In this document: positions 15,501 through 30,500 of the stretch, piece after piece
How positions within the stretch are numbered: position 1 is the stretch's first letter
Layout of the letters: the number at the start of each line of letters is the position of its first letter
Assembly: GCF_023078275.1 (NCBI RefSeq)
Contig: NC_062973.1
Location: forward strand, 21,012,956-21,076,955
Direction of reading: 5' to 3'
Length of the DNA stretch: 64,000 nt
From: Leguminivora glycinivorella
Lineage: Eukaryota > Arthropoda > Insecta > Lepidoptera > Tortricidae
Notes under the pieces: generated by a model
What the model saw: only the letters and a program-made list of their open reading frames with translations
Database searches by the model: none
What the model was told of the DNA's origin: nothing
Made by a program: the position numbers and the translations under genes

Positions 15501-18500
15501 CATACCGACAAAAAATGTCAACAACCACCGCGACGTATAAGATATTCGATTCTATAATGACAGGGTTAGACGATAAGGATAAGATTGCCGCAATACTGTG
15601 CGACTTGTCAAAGGCATTTGACGTCATTAGCCACGAATTACTCCTGGAAAAATTGAAAATGTATGGAATCACAGGCACTGCCCATGAACTGTATACCTCA
15701 TTCCTGTCAGACCGCAAGCAAGTCGTGAAATTACTCAATGACGGCAAGTCAATCCAGTCTGATGTGGGATGCATAAATATTGGTATTCCTCAGGGTTCGT
15801 CCCTCGGAAATACCTTGTTTTTGTTATTTGTGAACGACCTACCATCGAATATTGGAGCTGGCTTGCCTGTATTGTTTGCGGATGACACCAAGGTACAACC
15901 ACCATCATGCATGGCTAATTTTCCGATGCCCGTGTGCGAACAGAGTAAGTTTTTAGGGTTCCTGATAGACAACACTCTGAATTGGAAGTGCCATGTTGAC
16001 AATCTTTGTGATCGATTGGGTGGTGCGTCGTTTGCGTTGAGGAAGCTGAAGCCTCTTATCTCCGCAGAAGCCTTAAAGCAGGTGTACTTTGCGCATTTCC
16101 ACTCTATCATGGCATACGGATCGCTGCTCTGGGGAAACTCATCAGATACAATAAGAGTCCTTATAATGCAGAAACGTGCAATACGTATACTTGCTGGAGT
16201 AAGAGACAGGCACCCTTGCAGAGAGCTCTTTATTTCTCAACGTATAATGACGCACTATGCACAATATATGTTTGATATACTGTTATTTGTTAGGAAAAAC
16301 ATATCTCAATTTGCTCGTGTTGCCTGTCCGGGCAAACAGCTTCGAGCTACAGGCCGTCTGAGAACAGTCCCCCGTCGCATGGCACTTTCAAGAAAGAACC
16401 CGCGTGTCATCGGCCCTACTTCTACGAACACTTACCTGCCGATCTTAGGAATGAGCCATATGACGAAGCATTTAAGCGCAAATTGAGAAACCTTTTGTTA
16501 GATAACCCTCTGTACTCTGTAAATGAGTACATGGAATTGAATTTGTGATAGCATGCATTTGATTACACTGACTTCGGATTTTATTTCATTTCTTAATTTT
16601 ATTGTGTTTTGTGTATTTCTATTTGTAAATGACGATCCTTATTGGGAGAAAATATTCATTTTATTATTTTCAATTTATAATGTTATTTTCGACGATCATG
16701 ATGAGAAGATAAACATAACTTTGGCATGTAAAAAATTTATAGTGTAATTTTTATCATGAAATAAAGAAATCTAAATCTAAATCTATTCTATGTGTTTAAT
16801 GGTGAAAACATATGTATATTTTTAAGTAAGACGCAATACTTATATACGTTATTTTGTTCTGGTGAGGACGATGACGACGATGAGGATGAAGACGAAGATT
16901 ATTCTGTCACATTTATTATTATTCTTTTGGCCAAATCGTCAATCTTGTTGTCTAACTCTTTCATTTTCTTCTCTTCCTTGATGACATGTTCTTCGCATCT
17001 TCTCCAGTTTTCTGGTTTCACATTAGCAATGTGCGTTTGCCGACCCATTATAAACTTGTACTTACACTCGTCTTGTCTAATTGTACCTCTACATGTGTAT
17101 TTGGTAAAATTAAGCGAATGTATGTATATGTTTTTGGAATGGAACGGACTATAGTAGTGAGCTCAATTATTTTTAAATACGAAAATTTTAACAGGAACCA
17201 AACATTAACTGATAAACAACTATTTGACGGTTAGGGCACAGTTTTTTAAATACCTAAAAATACAAGGAATCGCTTGTTACTCTCACCTTACTTACCATTT
17301 ATGCGTTTATTATTTATTAAAATTGGCTCACCATGAATAAAAAGTACCAAACCAAGTAAGTAGCGACCTACAATTTTGTTCTTCGAACTGGCCTTAAAAG
17401 GTTCACTACCCCTGGATCTGTCAAATTTGACGGCTCCGGTTTGTTTACACTTTTTTCAACAGCTAAAAGTACAAGGTATAGGTACTTGTTATGTTTTGTT
17501 TGTCAACCTTGTTACCCATACCATAGTACCCATAGTCCCATACCCACCGCCTTTGTTGTTTATCATTTATCACCCACTCCTACCGTGAAAACTTTACTTA
17601 CACGTTGGTTGATGCTGTAATAATTTTCGTTATTGTTCAACTTTATAGCAATTCACGTCTTTGAGGGCCCGTTTAGACGGTACGAGAACTCGCATACGAG
17701 TTTTATTACATCACCAAATGTACCCTCAATAGCGGAGAACTGGCAGATCTTAAGAGCTTATCGACGACCGCAATCGATTATCTGAAGTCTGATATTTTAA
17801 GCATTTAAAAGTAGAAAAACGATTAGCCATACGATAAGTAAATAGCAATGACTCTTTTATTGTGACAATCCAAAACCTTTCACTGTTTGTTCTAAAATGT
17901 ACGTTAAATATAAACATTTCAGGTCGACAAAAAATGTCCAGAATTCAGAAGTCACTACGGATCAGTTGAGCAAATGATCGAGTTGGACTTCGCCACTTTG
18001 AGGGTTTTACTTCACCTCGAAGGCTTACAAGAAATACTTGTGATTGTCAACGAATATCAGGTATAATATATCCAATCTACATTTTATTCATGCTCGCTAT
18101 GCGAATACAATCTTGATACAAGTATAATCTCAATCCACTCTGTTTTTTTTCTGTACTGTAGTATGTCGGATGGCTATTTATGTAAACAAAATTTACTTGC
18201 GCCGGAATTATATTGCTACTTATTTCTATTCTGAATTGCTACGAGAATACTGCCATTGTCTAAAGATTTGTGATATAATCTACATCGTTGATAAAACAGT
18301 ATAATATAAATTACAGTGCGATTAAAATCAGTTAACGATTCGGCTTTCACCCTTCGGTTTCGGCTCTTATCGGGATCACATAAGCGCGAACAAGATGGAT
18401 ATAAAACACAAATCGTTAAACTGATGTTAATCGTACTGTAACGTTTGTTTATAGACGCGGTTGCAAAATCTTCAAAGCACCGTAGACCGGGTCGCAAACG

Positions 18501-21500
18501 CCGGACCATTGGAGACTATAGTCGAAGACGAGGAGCTTTGTCTGCAGTCAAATCGAAAGGTAAATTACACAAAATCTTAACTACATTACATATTTAACTC
18601 TGAACACAAATCAAAAATAAAGTTCGTAAGAACCATTTATAAATGTCATGTTTTCACATTCATATGGCACGTCCTACGTTTTGTTGCTTGCAAGAATAAT
18701 GCACATGGCCATTTGCGAAGGCGCGGCTGGCATCTCATTCTCTAAACATGTATTAAATGAAGTAAAAGAGAATGGCCGCAATGTGCAAACATCGGTGTAA
18801 ATAAGCTTCGCTTTTGTGCCTATAACAAAATAGGTATTGTGGTTTTCCCAGAATACTGAGGTATTCTTTTGGTCGAAGGGACAGTTTTAAAGACTCACTC
18901 ATAGATGGCGCTAGTAGTATCATAATAATAATTACATATAAAGCACCAGATGGATTTATTTCTTCATTTTAACTTTTAGTCAAAGAGAAAGATAAAAAGC
19001 ATTTGTGAAAGTAATTGTAATTTATGATTAACGTAAAAAGAATCGATTTGAATAGTGACCATCAGATTTTAAAATTATATTTCTGTTATGTTCAACGTTT
19101 TGCCATCCATTCTTTATGTTCAAATAATCCATTTTCACAAAGAACTTACACATTTCCAGCCAGCATTGCAAAGCAGACACGGAAAAAGCAAGTCGAAACC
19201 ATACAACTGAAAGTGGACGTCAAGATCGGCGCAGTAGAGATCGAATTCGCAACCGACAACCGTCGTCTCAGCTTGGTACAGCTGCAGAAGGCTGCGGCCG
19301 GTTTAATATTGAAGAGTTCTTATACGCAAGTGGATTGCGCCATTTCTGATATCAATGTACAGGATTTGAACCCGGCTACGATACATAAAGATGTGAGTAC
19401 ATATTTGTTTTCTTCATGTTAGAAAGTATAAAACGTGATTGAAAAATGTTTCTGTCACAAAACGTATTATTTTACTGCACAGAAGAAACATGAAAAGTTA
19501 ACCATATTTTTAATTCACAATTCATCAGTAATTCCTGACTATAAATATATGATCATTGTCAAGATAACGTTGATGTTGTCATGCATGGTGTAACACTGAC
19601 ATTTTATCCCGTCAGGCGGCGCCTGTTCAACAGATTAGTTTTATGGATGTTTTAAAATGTTCAAATGCAAATGTGGCATACAATTTATTTTTAGAGAAGT
19701 TTCTGCTCGTTTTTAACCTGTGTATTCCTTTGGAGCGGAAAAAAGTTACCTATAAGCGTAAACAAAACTGGAAAACAAAAGGTATAAAAAAATCTTGCCG
19801 GAAAAAACGGTATATGCTCATAAAATATCTTCAAAGAAAAAATGTTAACGTGTTTTGTCGAAGCCAGTACCAAAATTATTCTAAAATATTAAAACGAGTT
19901 ATCCGTAATTCAAAAATGTTGGCTAGCAATAAATTTATCAACAATAGCTCTAATAAAACAAAAGCCACTTGGGCGTTAATTAAACATCACACATCCAATA
20001 CAAATAACATAAAACCTATGATAGATAGCATCGATCTGAATGGGCAAGTTACTCAAGATCCATTGGAGATAGCAAGAGCATTTAACAATTTTTTAATAGA
20101 CCAAAACAAAATCGACACAACAGAATTAAAATGGAAATCGATACGTTCATCGCTATCTCATAGCATCTTCCTTTCTCCAATCACCAAACCAGAGCTAAAA
20201 AAAACTGTAAATGCATTCAAAAATAAATGTAGCTCAGGTCACGATAACATACCGCTACCAGTAATAAAAGCCTGTTTTGAATACGTCGCTGAACCTCTCA
20301 TTCATATAATAAATTTAATTCTCGAATCGGGAATCTTCCCGGATGACTTAAAAAAAGCTTAATATTGCCATTGCATAAAAAAGGAAATAAAAATGTCATT
20401 AGTAACTACAGACCCATTGCATTATTACCCTCGTTTTCGAAAATTGTTGAAAAAGTTATCTATAGTAGAGTTGTAAATTTTGTCAATGCTAATAACCTAA
20501 TAAACAACAATCAATTTGGATTTCAACAAGGTAAATCAACGTCACTGGCAATATTCAAAACATTCAAGTATATTTGGGATTCAATAAATTACAAAAAACC
20601 TTGCGTTAGCCTCTTCCTCGATATGAGCAGGGCATTTGACTGCGTTGTGCCATCCATCTTACTATCACAGTTGGAACATTTAGGTATCCGAGGTAATGCC
20701 TTAAAGTTATTTGAAAGTTATTTTTCAAACAGGAAACAAGCGGTTATTCTCGATAGCTATAATAAGGATACAAAAACTGTTGAAAAAATTCAATCTGAGT
20801 ACAAGGCGGTGAATTTAGGTGTTCCCCAGGGCAGTATCTTAGGCCCTCTTTTTATTTCTCATCTATGTAAACGAGTTACCAGATATTATTGAAGAACTCT
20901 GTGTAATGTTTGCCGACGATGCTACAATTTTATTTTCTGGGGAAACTATAGACGACAATTTTTGCTCAAACATTAGCAATACAGTAAAGACAGTGGTGGA
21001 TTGGTTAAAATCTATAAACCTAAACGTAAACTTAATAAAAACAAAGCTTATGCAATTTAGAAACTGCAAACAAACTCCAGCAAATTTGAATGTGATAGAG
21101 TCTGGCATTTCGATAGAAGAAGTTGACAACATAAATTTCTTAGGTTTAACAATTGATCCACTGTTAACATGGAAACATCATATAGAGAAGATTAATGGTA
21201 AAATTTCCAGTCAGTGTTACGCATTGTCTATATTATCCGAAACGTGTTCTGAGGATGTTGTTATTACCACGTACTATGCCAACGTGTTTTCTCTGTTGAC
21301 ATATGGTATAATATACTGGGGCAACTCAATGGACGTGCAGACCACTTTCATTTTGCAAAAGAAGTGCCTAAGAATTATTTTTCGCCTTCATTATAGACAC
21401 TCATTAAGAAATGTTTTCAAGGAGAAAGGTTTTCTAACCCTAACTGGCATATATATATACGAGCTTTGTAAATTTCTGAAGAGCAACAAGAATTATTTCA

Positions 21501-24500
21501 TAACATTAGCTTCCCTCCGTGACAACCTCCGCTCTCAATATAAGTATGATTTAAAACTGCCTCAAGTCAATAATAAAATCTTTGACAAAAGCACATACAT
21601 CTCTGCCATTCGAGTTTTTAATCAGCTGCCAGATGAATTAAAAATGTTAGAGGACTCCAAATTTATCCCTAGTTTAAAGAAATGGTTAATTAACAATGAA
21701 TTTTATACCTTAAAAGACTTCTTTGAAAGATATGACTGATAATTATGATTCGCCATGACATGATTGCTAATAATGTATACCTAGTATAGTTTTTTAGCTT
21801 TAAGTGATAATTGTATACCCGAATTGGGTCACCGTTGTAACCTACTAATGTAATGAATTAACACCTGTGTAACACGGTTGAACAATAAAGATCTATCTAT
21901 CTATCTATCTATCTATGTGAGAGAGAGAAAAACATATCATCTTCTCGCTTTCACGTATGGACTAATAGGGTGGCGCCATCTGTCATAACCTTTGAGTGTG
22001 CCTCCTCATTTGGCAGCGTAAAAAAAACGTTCAAAACAAAATTACATGTTTTGTTCGTGATAAAATATAAGCAGGTCAGGCTTTTAAGAATTACAAATCA
22101 GCCACGGGTTTCGTCATTCGAAAACATGCTTACATTTTCTACCCAGGATCGTAGCCGATTTTCGTAGTTCTGGCAGGGAATGGTTTGAACAGTTAATCAA
22201 ATATCGAGATCCTTACCTCTACCACACCTCGGACACTGGCGATCAAATATATGAAAGAGGCGCGTTGCGCGTTCCTAGCACACAGTCAAAGCTCGTGTAG
22301 GTGAACGCGTATTATGCTTGTATGATTGAAATATGACAGGTTGACTGTTCGCGTTTTTGACAGGCGTTAACCGAGAGGGGATGTGGGCGGCACTTTCAGC
22401 GGGGAGCGGGAGTGGCTATACTGTACGATTATACTATTTATTATACTGTGCCTCTGCGTCGACGACCGAAGTCCCTGACATACAAACCTATTCCACGTTT
22501 CAGATATTAAAAGTGCTGGGTGGAGACGTGATGAACGTCCAAGTGGTGATGTACAACCTGGAGCCGGGCAGCAACAACGTGAACGACGTGAACATGTCCG
22601 TCGACGCGCAAATCAACTGTCTCAGGATAGTGTTCCTCAACTGGTTCGTCAATTCCATGCTGGTAAGTTCACTGGGAAAATGTTACGCCGGTGAGAGCTG
22701 CCAGAGCTCAACGAGGGTTCGGTGTGCTGGGGCCCATTTCTCGAACGATATTAGACTAATACTATTAGTCCACGAACTGTCAAATCATATGGGTTGCCAT
22801 GACAACACACTAATATCATTAGACTAATAACTTTCGAGAAATGGGCCCCTGGTGACGGAAGGGTCTACGGAACTAATTTGTTCCGTCTATTGTCATTTGA
22901 ATCGTCGGCAACCCGAACCCTCCTTTGAACTTGTACACCACTTTTTGCTGTGTACTTAACAATGTTGGCAATGCGCATGTGACTCTCCTTGAGTTGCAGG
23001 CGTTCATAGGTTACGGTGACCGCTTTCCATCAGGCAGACCGTATGCTTTCCGTAGTATCAAGGCGGCAAATGTTCAAATAATTTATTTTGTTTTGTACTT
23101 GTTTGGAAGCCGCATTTTTCTCTACCAAATCGGGGAAATATTGCTAAAAGGCAAGGTCAGAAGTACTCGAAACCGACGAGCGTGTATGAGAAACGTTATG
23201 AAAGTGTGTGAAGCGAAAGTCAGGATCGTAGTAAAGGAAATCCGTGATCTCTGCCTACCCCCTTTGGGAAACAAGCGTGATTGTATGTATGTATGTTCAA
23301 ATAATTTTGAGGCTCCCTAATAAATAGAGAGCTCTTAAACCTGCTACGAGATGTCGCTAGTAGTTTCAACTTGTTTGAATTAAGTGTCGAATTTTTAACT
23401 TGAGTGAGTTAAGTGATCTTTAAAGTAAATTACAACAGCATTAAAATAGAAATTCTTCTAAATCGATACAAGCGTTAATATTTCTTTATTTTTACTAGTC
23501 AATACATATTTGATTGTATTCTAATGTGTAGTTTGCCAACAGTTTAGTTCACAAAACTAAAATTAGATGTCGTTAGTAGTACGTATATTCTAGAACAAAT
23601 TTCGCATTTGATGTGAGATTAATTATAAAGTATCATACATTATAATAAATATTACAATCGTTATTATTTCTTTATTTTTACTAATCAATACGTATTTCAA
23701 TGTATTCTGATGTGTATATAGTTTGCCAACAGTTTAGTTCACAATACTAAAACTAGATGTCGTTAGTAGTACGTATATTCTAGAACAAATTTCGCATTTG
23801 ATGTGAGATTAATTATAAAGTATCATACATTATAATAACTAGTACAATAATGTTCAGTTTTTATTAGGACACATTAAAATATCAATGGATCAGTGTCAAC
23901 AAAAATCAATATATTTGTATGTGAGGTTACTGATTCATGAAATAAAACTATGTACTTAATTTTAAATTGCAAATAAATGTACCTCGTCGTCATCGTCATT
24001 TTTGTTTGTGTTTCAGGAATTCTTAAACAACTTCCAAACGGCACAACAAGCGATCATAGAAGCCTCATCACAAGCCGTCGAGTCAGCGCGCGCCAACGTC
24101 CAGAACGCGTACGAAAACTCCACGAAGCTAGCGCTGAAAGTTCGTCTGGCGGCGCCCATTATCGTTGTGCCTGAGAACTCGAAGAGTAAAAAGGCGTTGC
24201 TTGTGGATTTGGGTCGAATGACGCTGGCGAATAAGTTCGTTGATTTGAAAGTTCCGGTAATTGATTTAAATACTCATCAGCGGTTAATTGTATACTCAAC
24301 TCATAGTCATAATCCAGGGAAAGATCCAAGGAAAAAAATCATCCGAACGACGACGTAACGTAACTCATAGGTCAAAAATCTAAGAACATGGTTTGAACAA
24401 AGCACCCGCTCATTATTCCACGAGGCTGTATCTAAAGTCCGTAGCCCTTATGACAGCCAACCTTCGGCAGGAGATACCACTAGAAGAAGATATAAAAAGG

Positions 24501-27500
24501 ATTCTTACCTACTCAAGCTTTAGTTTATTTCATATGCATTCGTTTGGTATCTGGTTGCATTACTATCTATTATAGTATAAATTTGCTAAGCTTATATGAG
24601 TGCTCATAGACCTAAACAGATGTGTTGTATAGTTGATTCTTTGAACTCGAATCGCTGTTCTTATGTGCTAAATGCTCGTTACACAATAACTTTCTGTACA
24701 CATCAGTTCGGTTAGCGCGATGGTTACTCATGAAATAAAACTACGCGATATCATCCGTTTCCATAATGTATTTCATAACCTTATTGATTTATAATTTAAT
24801 TTTCTTTCTATTCCAGAACGTTAACAACAGAGTGACTGTAGACGAACTCACACTCGAGTTAGAAGACATCAGGCTTTCCTGTGTGAGCCTCGTAGATGAT
24901 ATGACGGCGGTGAAGGATGAGAGAAAACTCCTGAAGCCGACGAGCTTGAAGCTCTTCGTTAAGAGGAGCCTCTCCACCTGGTACGAAGATCTGCCAGAAT
25001 TGGACTTATCAGGGAGATTGAAGACTATTTCGGTAAGTTTATAAAAGTAAATTGAATAGGCTACTTTTTAAGAACTGTCAAAACGAATTTGAACGACTTG
25101 CTAATATGGAATTTATTTATGAAATCGAATAGAGTGACGTCACTGTAAACTCAGTTACTTTATATATTTCTACCTGACTTATAAAATAGAAATTGGATTT
25201 AAAAAAACTTCTGTCCCTGTTTTTCTTATAATTATCTGATGCTTTATTTCGTGCACGGTATAATAGTACATTACGATACAAGTGCGTAAAAAAGGAAGTT
25301 CGAAACGAGTGGCGATAAATTAAAACACGACCGAAGGGAGTGTTTTAAATCGACACGAGATACGAATTTCCTTTTCGCACGTGTATCGTACGACGTTTTT
25401 CAGTATAGATGAGCCTCCGAAGTTTCGACCTGGCATATAATGAACCACTTCTCGCACTAGTGCGTAAAAACAACACCATCTGTACTGAAAAATATTTTAT
25501 TTTAACTACAGTCAGGTACCCTATTCCTCTAACAATCATCATCTGGGGTCGACGCACTATCACCTGTCATCTTTCGTTTCATATCGTGTCTCACACAGTC
25601 CATCCACCTCTTCCTCGGTTTTCCTCTCCCGTTACTTCCTTTCACATTCATTCGTAAGACCTTTCTCGTTACGTACCCATACCAAACATGAATTGCTCTA
25701 ACAATATCACACCATTTTCTTTTGATTTTCAAAACTAATCCGGTGGGATATCTACGGCCAAATGAAACCCAAAATTTGTCAAAGTTTAAATAAACATCTC
25801 TCAATCTACCCTTGCCGGAAGTCTCCGTCCAGTATTTGGTAAACCGCATTTGTATTTGTTACGGAGTTGATACCTGCAGTCGAAAAGTACCTAAAGTAGT
25901 TGTAAAGTTTTAATTAGTAATAATTTGATAGTAAATCAGAACTCACATTTTTCAGATCAGAGTCGGCCACAGCGACTACAAAAGTATCATGAAAATCCTC
26001 AACCAAAACCTTCAAGAGGGCCAAAAATCGGATGTAAAGTCTCAAGCCAGTCTCCCAAAGGCGACGTCTAAAGCCGCCGTAAGAAGCACCAGCAAACAAG
26101 ACACGCGGAGAACCACCGTCGCTTCTATCGAAGCGAAAGATGTGGATGTGAAGAAACCTAGGACAACTATCAAGTTTGCTTTTACTATGGATAGTTTTGT
26201 TATCGATTTGGTGAATAATAACACTGTAAGTATATAATATGTTTATAATGACTTATGATACGTCAACTTTGCGGTTAGAAATTCTAACTTAGAATCATAA
26301 TCCCCATCACTGGCCCGTACAAAAGTTAGTTCCAACATTTACCGCTAGATGTCGCCGTACTCCCCGCATCCGATTCGTACATCGCGGTGTTAAGATTTTT
26401 CCACGAACAACCACCCCTTCGCAGTAACGTTGTGAATTCATACTTACCTGGCATAGGGGACACCGTGATCAAAAAGGCGGTTCCCCCAGGGCGAGACCCT
26501 TCCATTGCACTGCGGTTGGGTTGACCCTTGCGATTATCCCTAATGTGGATAACTCGGATGCGTAATTTTTGGTAGTGGGGACTGCGTACGCGCTGTCCCC
26601 CCCCTTAATCCTAATAAAATGGAATAGTGAAAGATATTATATTTCATAAATTCCGTGATAGTCATAAAAAATTTCACACACCTGTTATAAAACTCGACAT
26701 CATTACACCTCACCTTTATTACTTGTCACCTGCCATGCTTTTTAGAAACACTCGATTTTTATTCTAAGTTGTACTTGAATTTAGCCGTCCCGGTTCCTGC
26801 AGGGCTGTTGCGAGAGTACATCGCCGCGAGATACGAGTAGATCACACGTCTTTTTCTACTTGTATCAATGACATTATAAGGACATGTAGTCTCGCGGCGA
26901 CATACTCTAGCTCCAATCATGTGCTAACCCTGCTGGGCTAATAAACACCGTTCCGGTCCTTCTTTATGACTCATAAATTCGTCAATTTTAATAAATATTA
27001 AATTAAAATTAATATTTCAAACAAATGAACAAGTATTGGAGCAAGTCGGGGAGAAGAGATCTCTGTTAACAACAATTGAAAATAGAAGGGGAAACATGTT
27101 GGGGTACCTGATACGGCACGATACTTACATAAAATCAATAATCGAAGGGCGAATAGAAAAGAGGAGAGGCAGGGGAAGACCGAGGCGTGCGTTTTTAGAC
27201 CAACTTAAAGAGAAGACCAACGTAGTGACGTATCAGGACCTCAAAAAAGCGGCAGAGAAAAGAACGGAATGACGCTTACTCCACAGACAAGAGCCTGACT
27301 CTTAAATATATATGATGATGAATATTTCAAAACGAAGCTTCACTTTGACCGTATAACTTTCAGCATGCCGCACCAGGAATCGACAGTGACATCGAGCTTG
27401 CCCGCTTCTGTCTAGCTCTCTTCTCCGTGAAAGGCCGCATGTTCTCAGACGGCTCAATCAACACTTCGCTACTTCTAGTAGATTGTACACTGGACGATAC

Positions 27501-30500
27501 TAGGCCTGATCGTGGCGAAAAGTTAACCAGGTACGAAGTTATGTGTACATTTAGGTTTTAAAAAGTGTTTTTTGCAAAATAATGGGTGAATCCACGTAAA
27601 GTACCGTGAGTCACGACTCCATTGAGTGTTTATTTGAACTACAGCTGCAAATGAAAGGATCTATGCATATACCGGGAAAGTAACATTTATTTAGAGATAG
27701 ATTATTACTTGAACTAGCATCGTGAATAAATGGAACATGCCATAAAATCGTGACTCATGTTACTCTTGCCGCGGATTGACCCTAATGTACATATGTTCTT
27801 TGACAACTTGATAAATACGTCACTAATAGTGAACGATATAATTTCAATAGATAAATTAGATATATGATGCCGTTGTCCGATCGTAGCGCAAACTGAACCA
27901 GGATAATCTAACATTTACGTGCTTTTTCCGATCGTACGTTAGTCTCTGCTTCTTGTGAACTACACTTTAGTTTTAGACGACACCAGACCTGATGATATCA
28001 TAACCTTACCTCAACTTACCCTCCTAAGACTTACACATTCAGGACCCATTTAATATCCGCTAGCACCCACCAATGAATTGTGACCTTTGATGCTGGCTTA
28101 AGTTGTGGTTTATTTATCTTAGGAAACTGGAGTCTAGGAAGTATAGGCTACTTGCCAGAGTCAAATCAGCTTCTTTTTAAGAACTGTCAAAACGAATTTG
28201 AACGCCTTGTTAATATGGAATTTATATGAAATCGAATTGAGTGACGTCACGGTCAACTCAGTTACTTTATATATTTCTACCTGACTTATTAAATAGAGAT
28301 TGGATTTAAAAATAAATCCTGTTCATGTTTTTCTTATAATTATCTGATGCTTTATTTCGTGCATGGTATAAAATATTTTAGTTTTTACTACAGTCCAGTC
28401 CCCTATATATTTAAATAGTTTCTATTTCTTATCTTTAGGTACTTGGAGCGTCGCCGAGCATCTGGAGATAATATGATGTCTGAGGAAACAGTCAATGAAC
28501 CCCTAATGGAGGCCCCGGACAAGATACGAAGTATGATCGACATCACCTACACTATGAAGAATCAGGACACGTACAGTAAGTTACATTGTTTGAATAAGCA
28601 ATAACCACAAAATTAAAATTTTGAAAAAAAAAAAAACCCGACATAGTGGACCGATTTTCATGAAACATGGCTAAGAACACTCGACTAATTCAGCTTTTAA
28701 ACAAAAAAAAAAAATCTGTGATCCGTTCGGGAGCTACGATGCCACAGACAGACACACACACAAACAGACAGAGAAACAGAGAGAGACATTATAATTATAA
28801 CACCCCGTCGTTTTTGCATCGGGGGTTAAAAACATTGCGAAACGAAATACTGATTTAAACTTTCATCAGTTTCATCACTTTCAATTTGAAGCGATTAAGA
28901 CCCGTAGAGCAGTAAAATACTTCTCTCTTACTGCAAGGCCCAGTTGCACCCACCACATTTAACACACATTAATACTCTGTACTATAAAAAAAGGAACTAC
29001 TCTTTTAAAAGTGACAGACGGTTTGGTGCAACCGATCCAATTTTTTCTTGTATGTGTATGATGCATGTGTGTGATATTTTCAGAAACATAGATTTTTTTA
29101 AATACAAAGTAAGGTTTCCAGACTCAGAAATATGATCAATGATCATTTATATTTCCTTGCCTTCTTTTATACTTAGGTACGAAAATTTATACATGCAAAA
29201 GGTTGTTTTAGTAGGTACTTTTATCGTATAGGTAGTGATCCTTAGTTGAAATTATGATTTCCTGCGCTTTTTTAACGACAAGGTGCTTCGATTGCCTGGT
29301 TGTCACTTGACGAAATTTGTGTTTTTCTCATTTCAGTCGACATAAGGGTATTCAGCTTCAATCTTATCCTGGCCATGGATTTCCTCAACAAAATAGCGGA
29401 CTTCATGAAAGTAGGCCTCGAGGAGGAAGTTCCTGATGATGACTCGGAGGAAGGTGAAGACAAGTCTCCGCATGTCGTCAACAAGCTGGATAAAGCACCA
29501 GATGTATCGCAAGTAAGAACAGTCGTTAAAAAATATACAATATTATATCAAATCCTCGTAACATCCACCATATAAAATTTCTGCTAGGGATTTTTCATTC
29601 TAGTTGTACTGACTTGAAATTGAGTTGAGTTTCATTAGTTCGAAAAATTTAGAAACAAAAGAAATGCTACTTTATTTGATTACATGAGCCTTGAAATTCC
29701 ATTGAAACCAAATGTACATTGGGCGGAAAGAGGGCTGCATTTCTTGAAATGGGCAACAAGTACTTTACATGATATATAATATCAAAGAGGATCGAGTATT
29801 ATAGAGAGTTACTGTCGAAGTAAAATGTGTAATCACAGTGCATAGACTGCCATCTCTTGACACAGGCTTAAAACTTTTGAACCTCAGTTTTGACAATTTG
29901 GCTCATATTCTTTAAAATGTCAAATATTAATATTAATTAGCGCCATCTAGCTGAGCGTACCCCAAAGGTGTAACGCCATCTAGGCCACAGTACCTTTTCT
30001 GTATGGTACTGAGGTACGTTTTTTTCCTAGACTTTATTTATCTACACGGAGTTATATATGTTTTTGATAATATGTAACAAGCTCAAACACAATTAGATTG
30101 CATTTTTAGATCTCAGAGAGTGTTCAAAGTACTTTCATGAAGTCACAAACCATGGTGGCCGGCTTACCTTTTATTTTAGTTCATCATAAAACAGTTCAAA
30201 GAAGCTACAGGTTACTTTGTATTTTCTCCTTTCAGTCAGTAGTGAAAAAGAAGCCAACAGTAGTGGCGCAACCAGCGGAGTCTCAGCCTAAGAAATTGGC
30301 CATGATGACTATCAACATTAAGATACAGCAGCCTGATATCATCCTGGTGGAATCTCTAGAAACGAGAACGTGCGACGCCTTGGTGTTAAATGTAAGTATG
30401 TGTGTTCTAGTCCTAAAGCGTCCCAGAGTTGCAAAAGGCCTTCACGAGCTCGCGCCATGCCATCCGATCTTCAGCGACCCTCGCGGCCTCGCTCCAGCTC

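Noticed and set aside
15100..16110. Minus-strand frames of 72-106 codons
   Set aside because: They are antisense shadows of the LINE reverse transcriptase frame.
23472..23847. CRISPR-like or satellite array
   Set aside because: There are only two units of 188 bp, with no spacers, in a eukaryotic intron. It is a simple tandem duplication.
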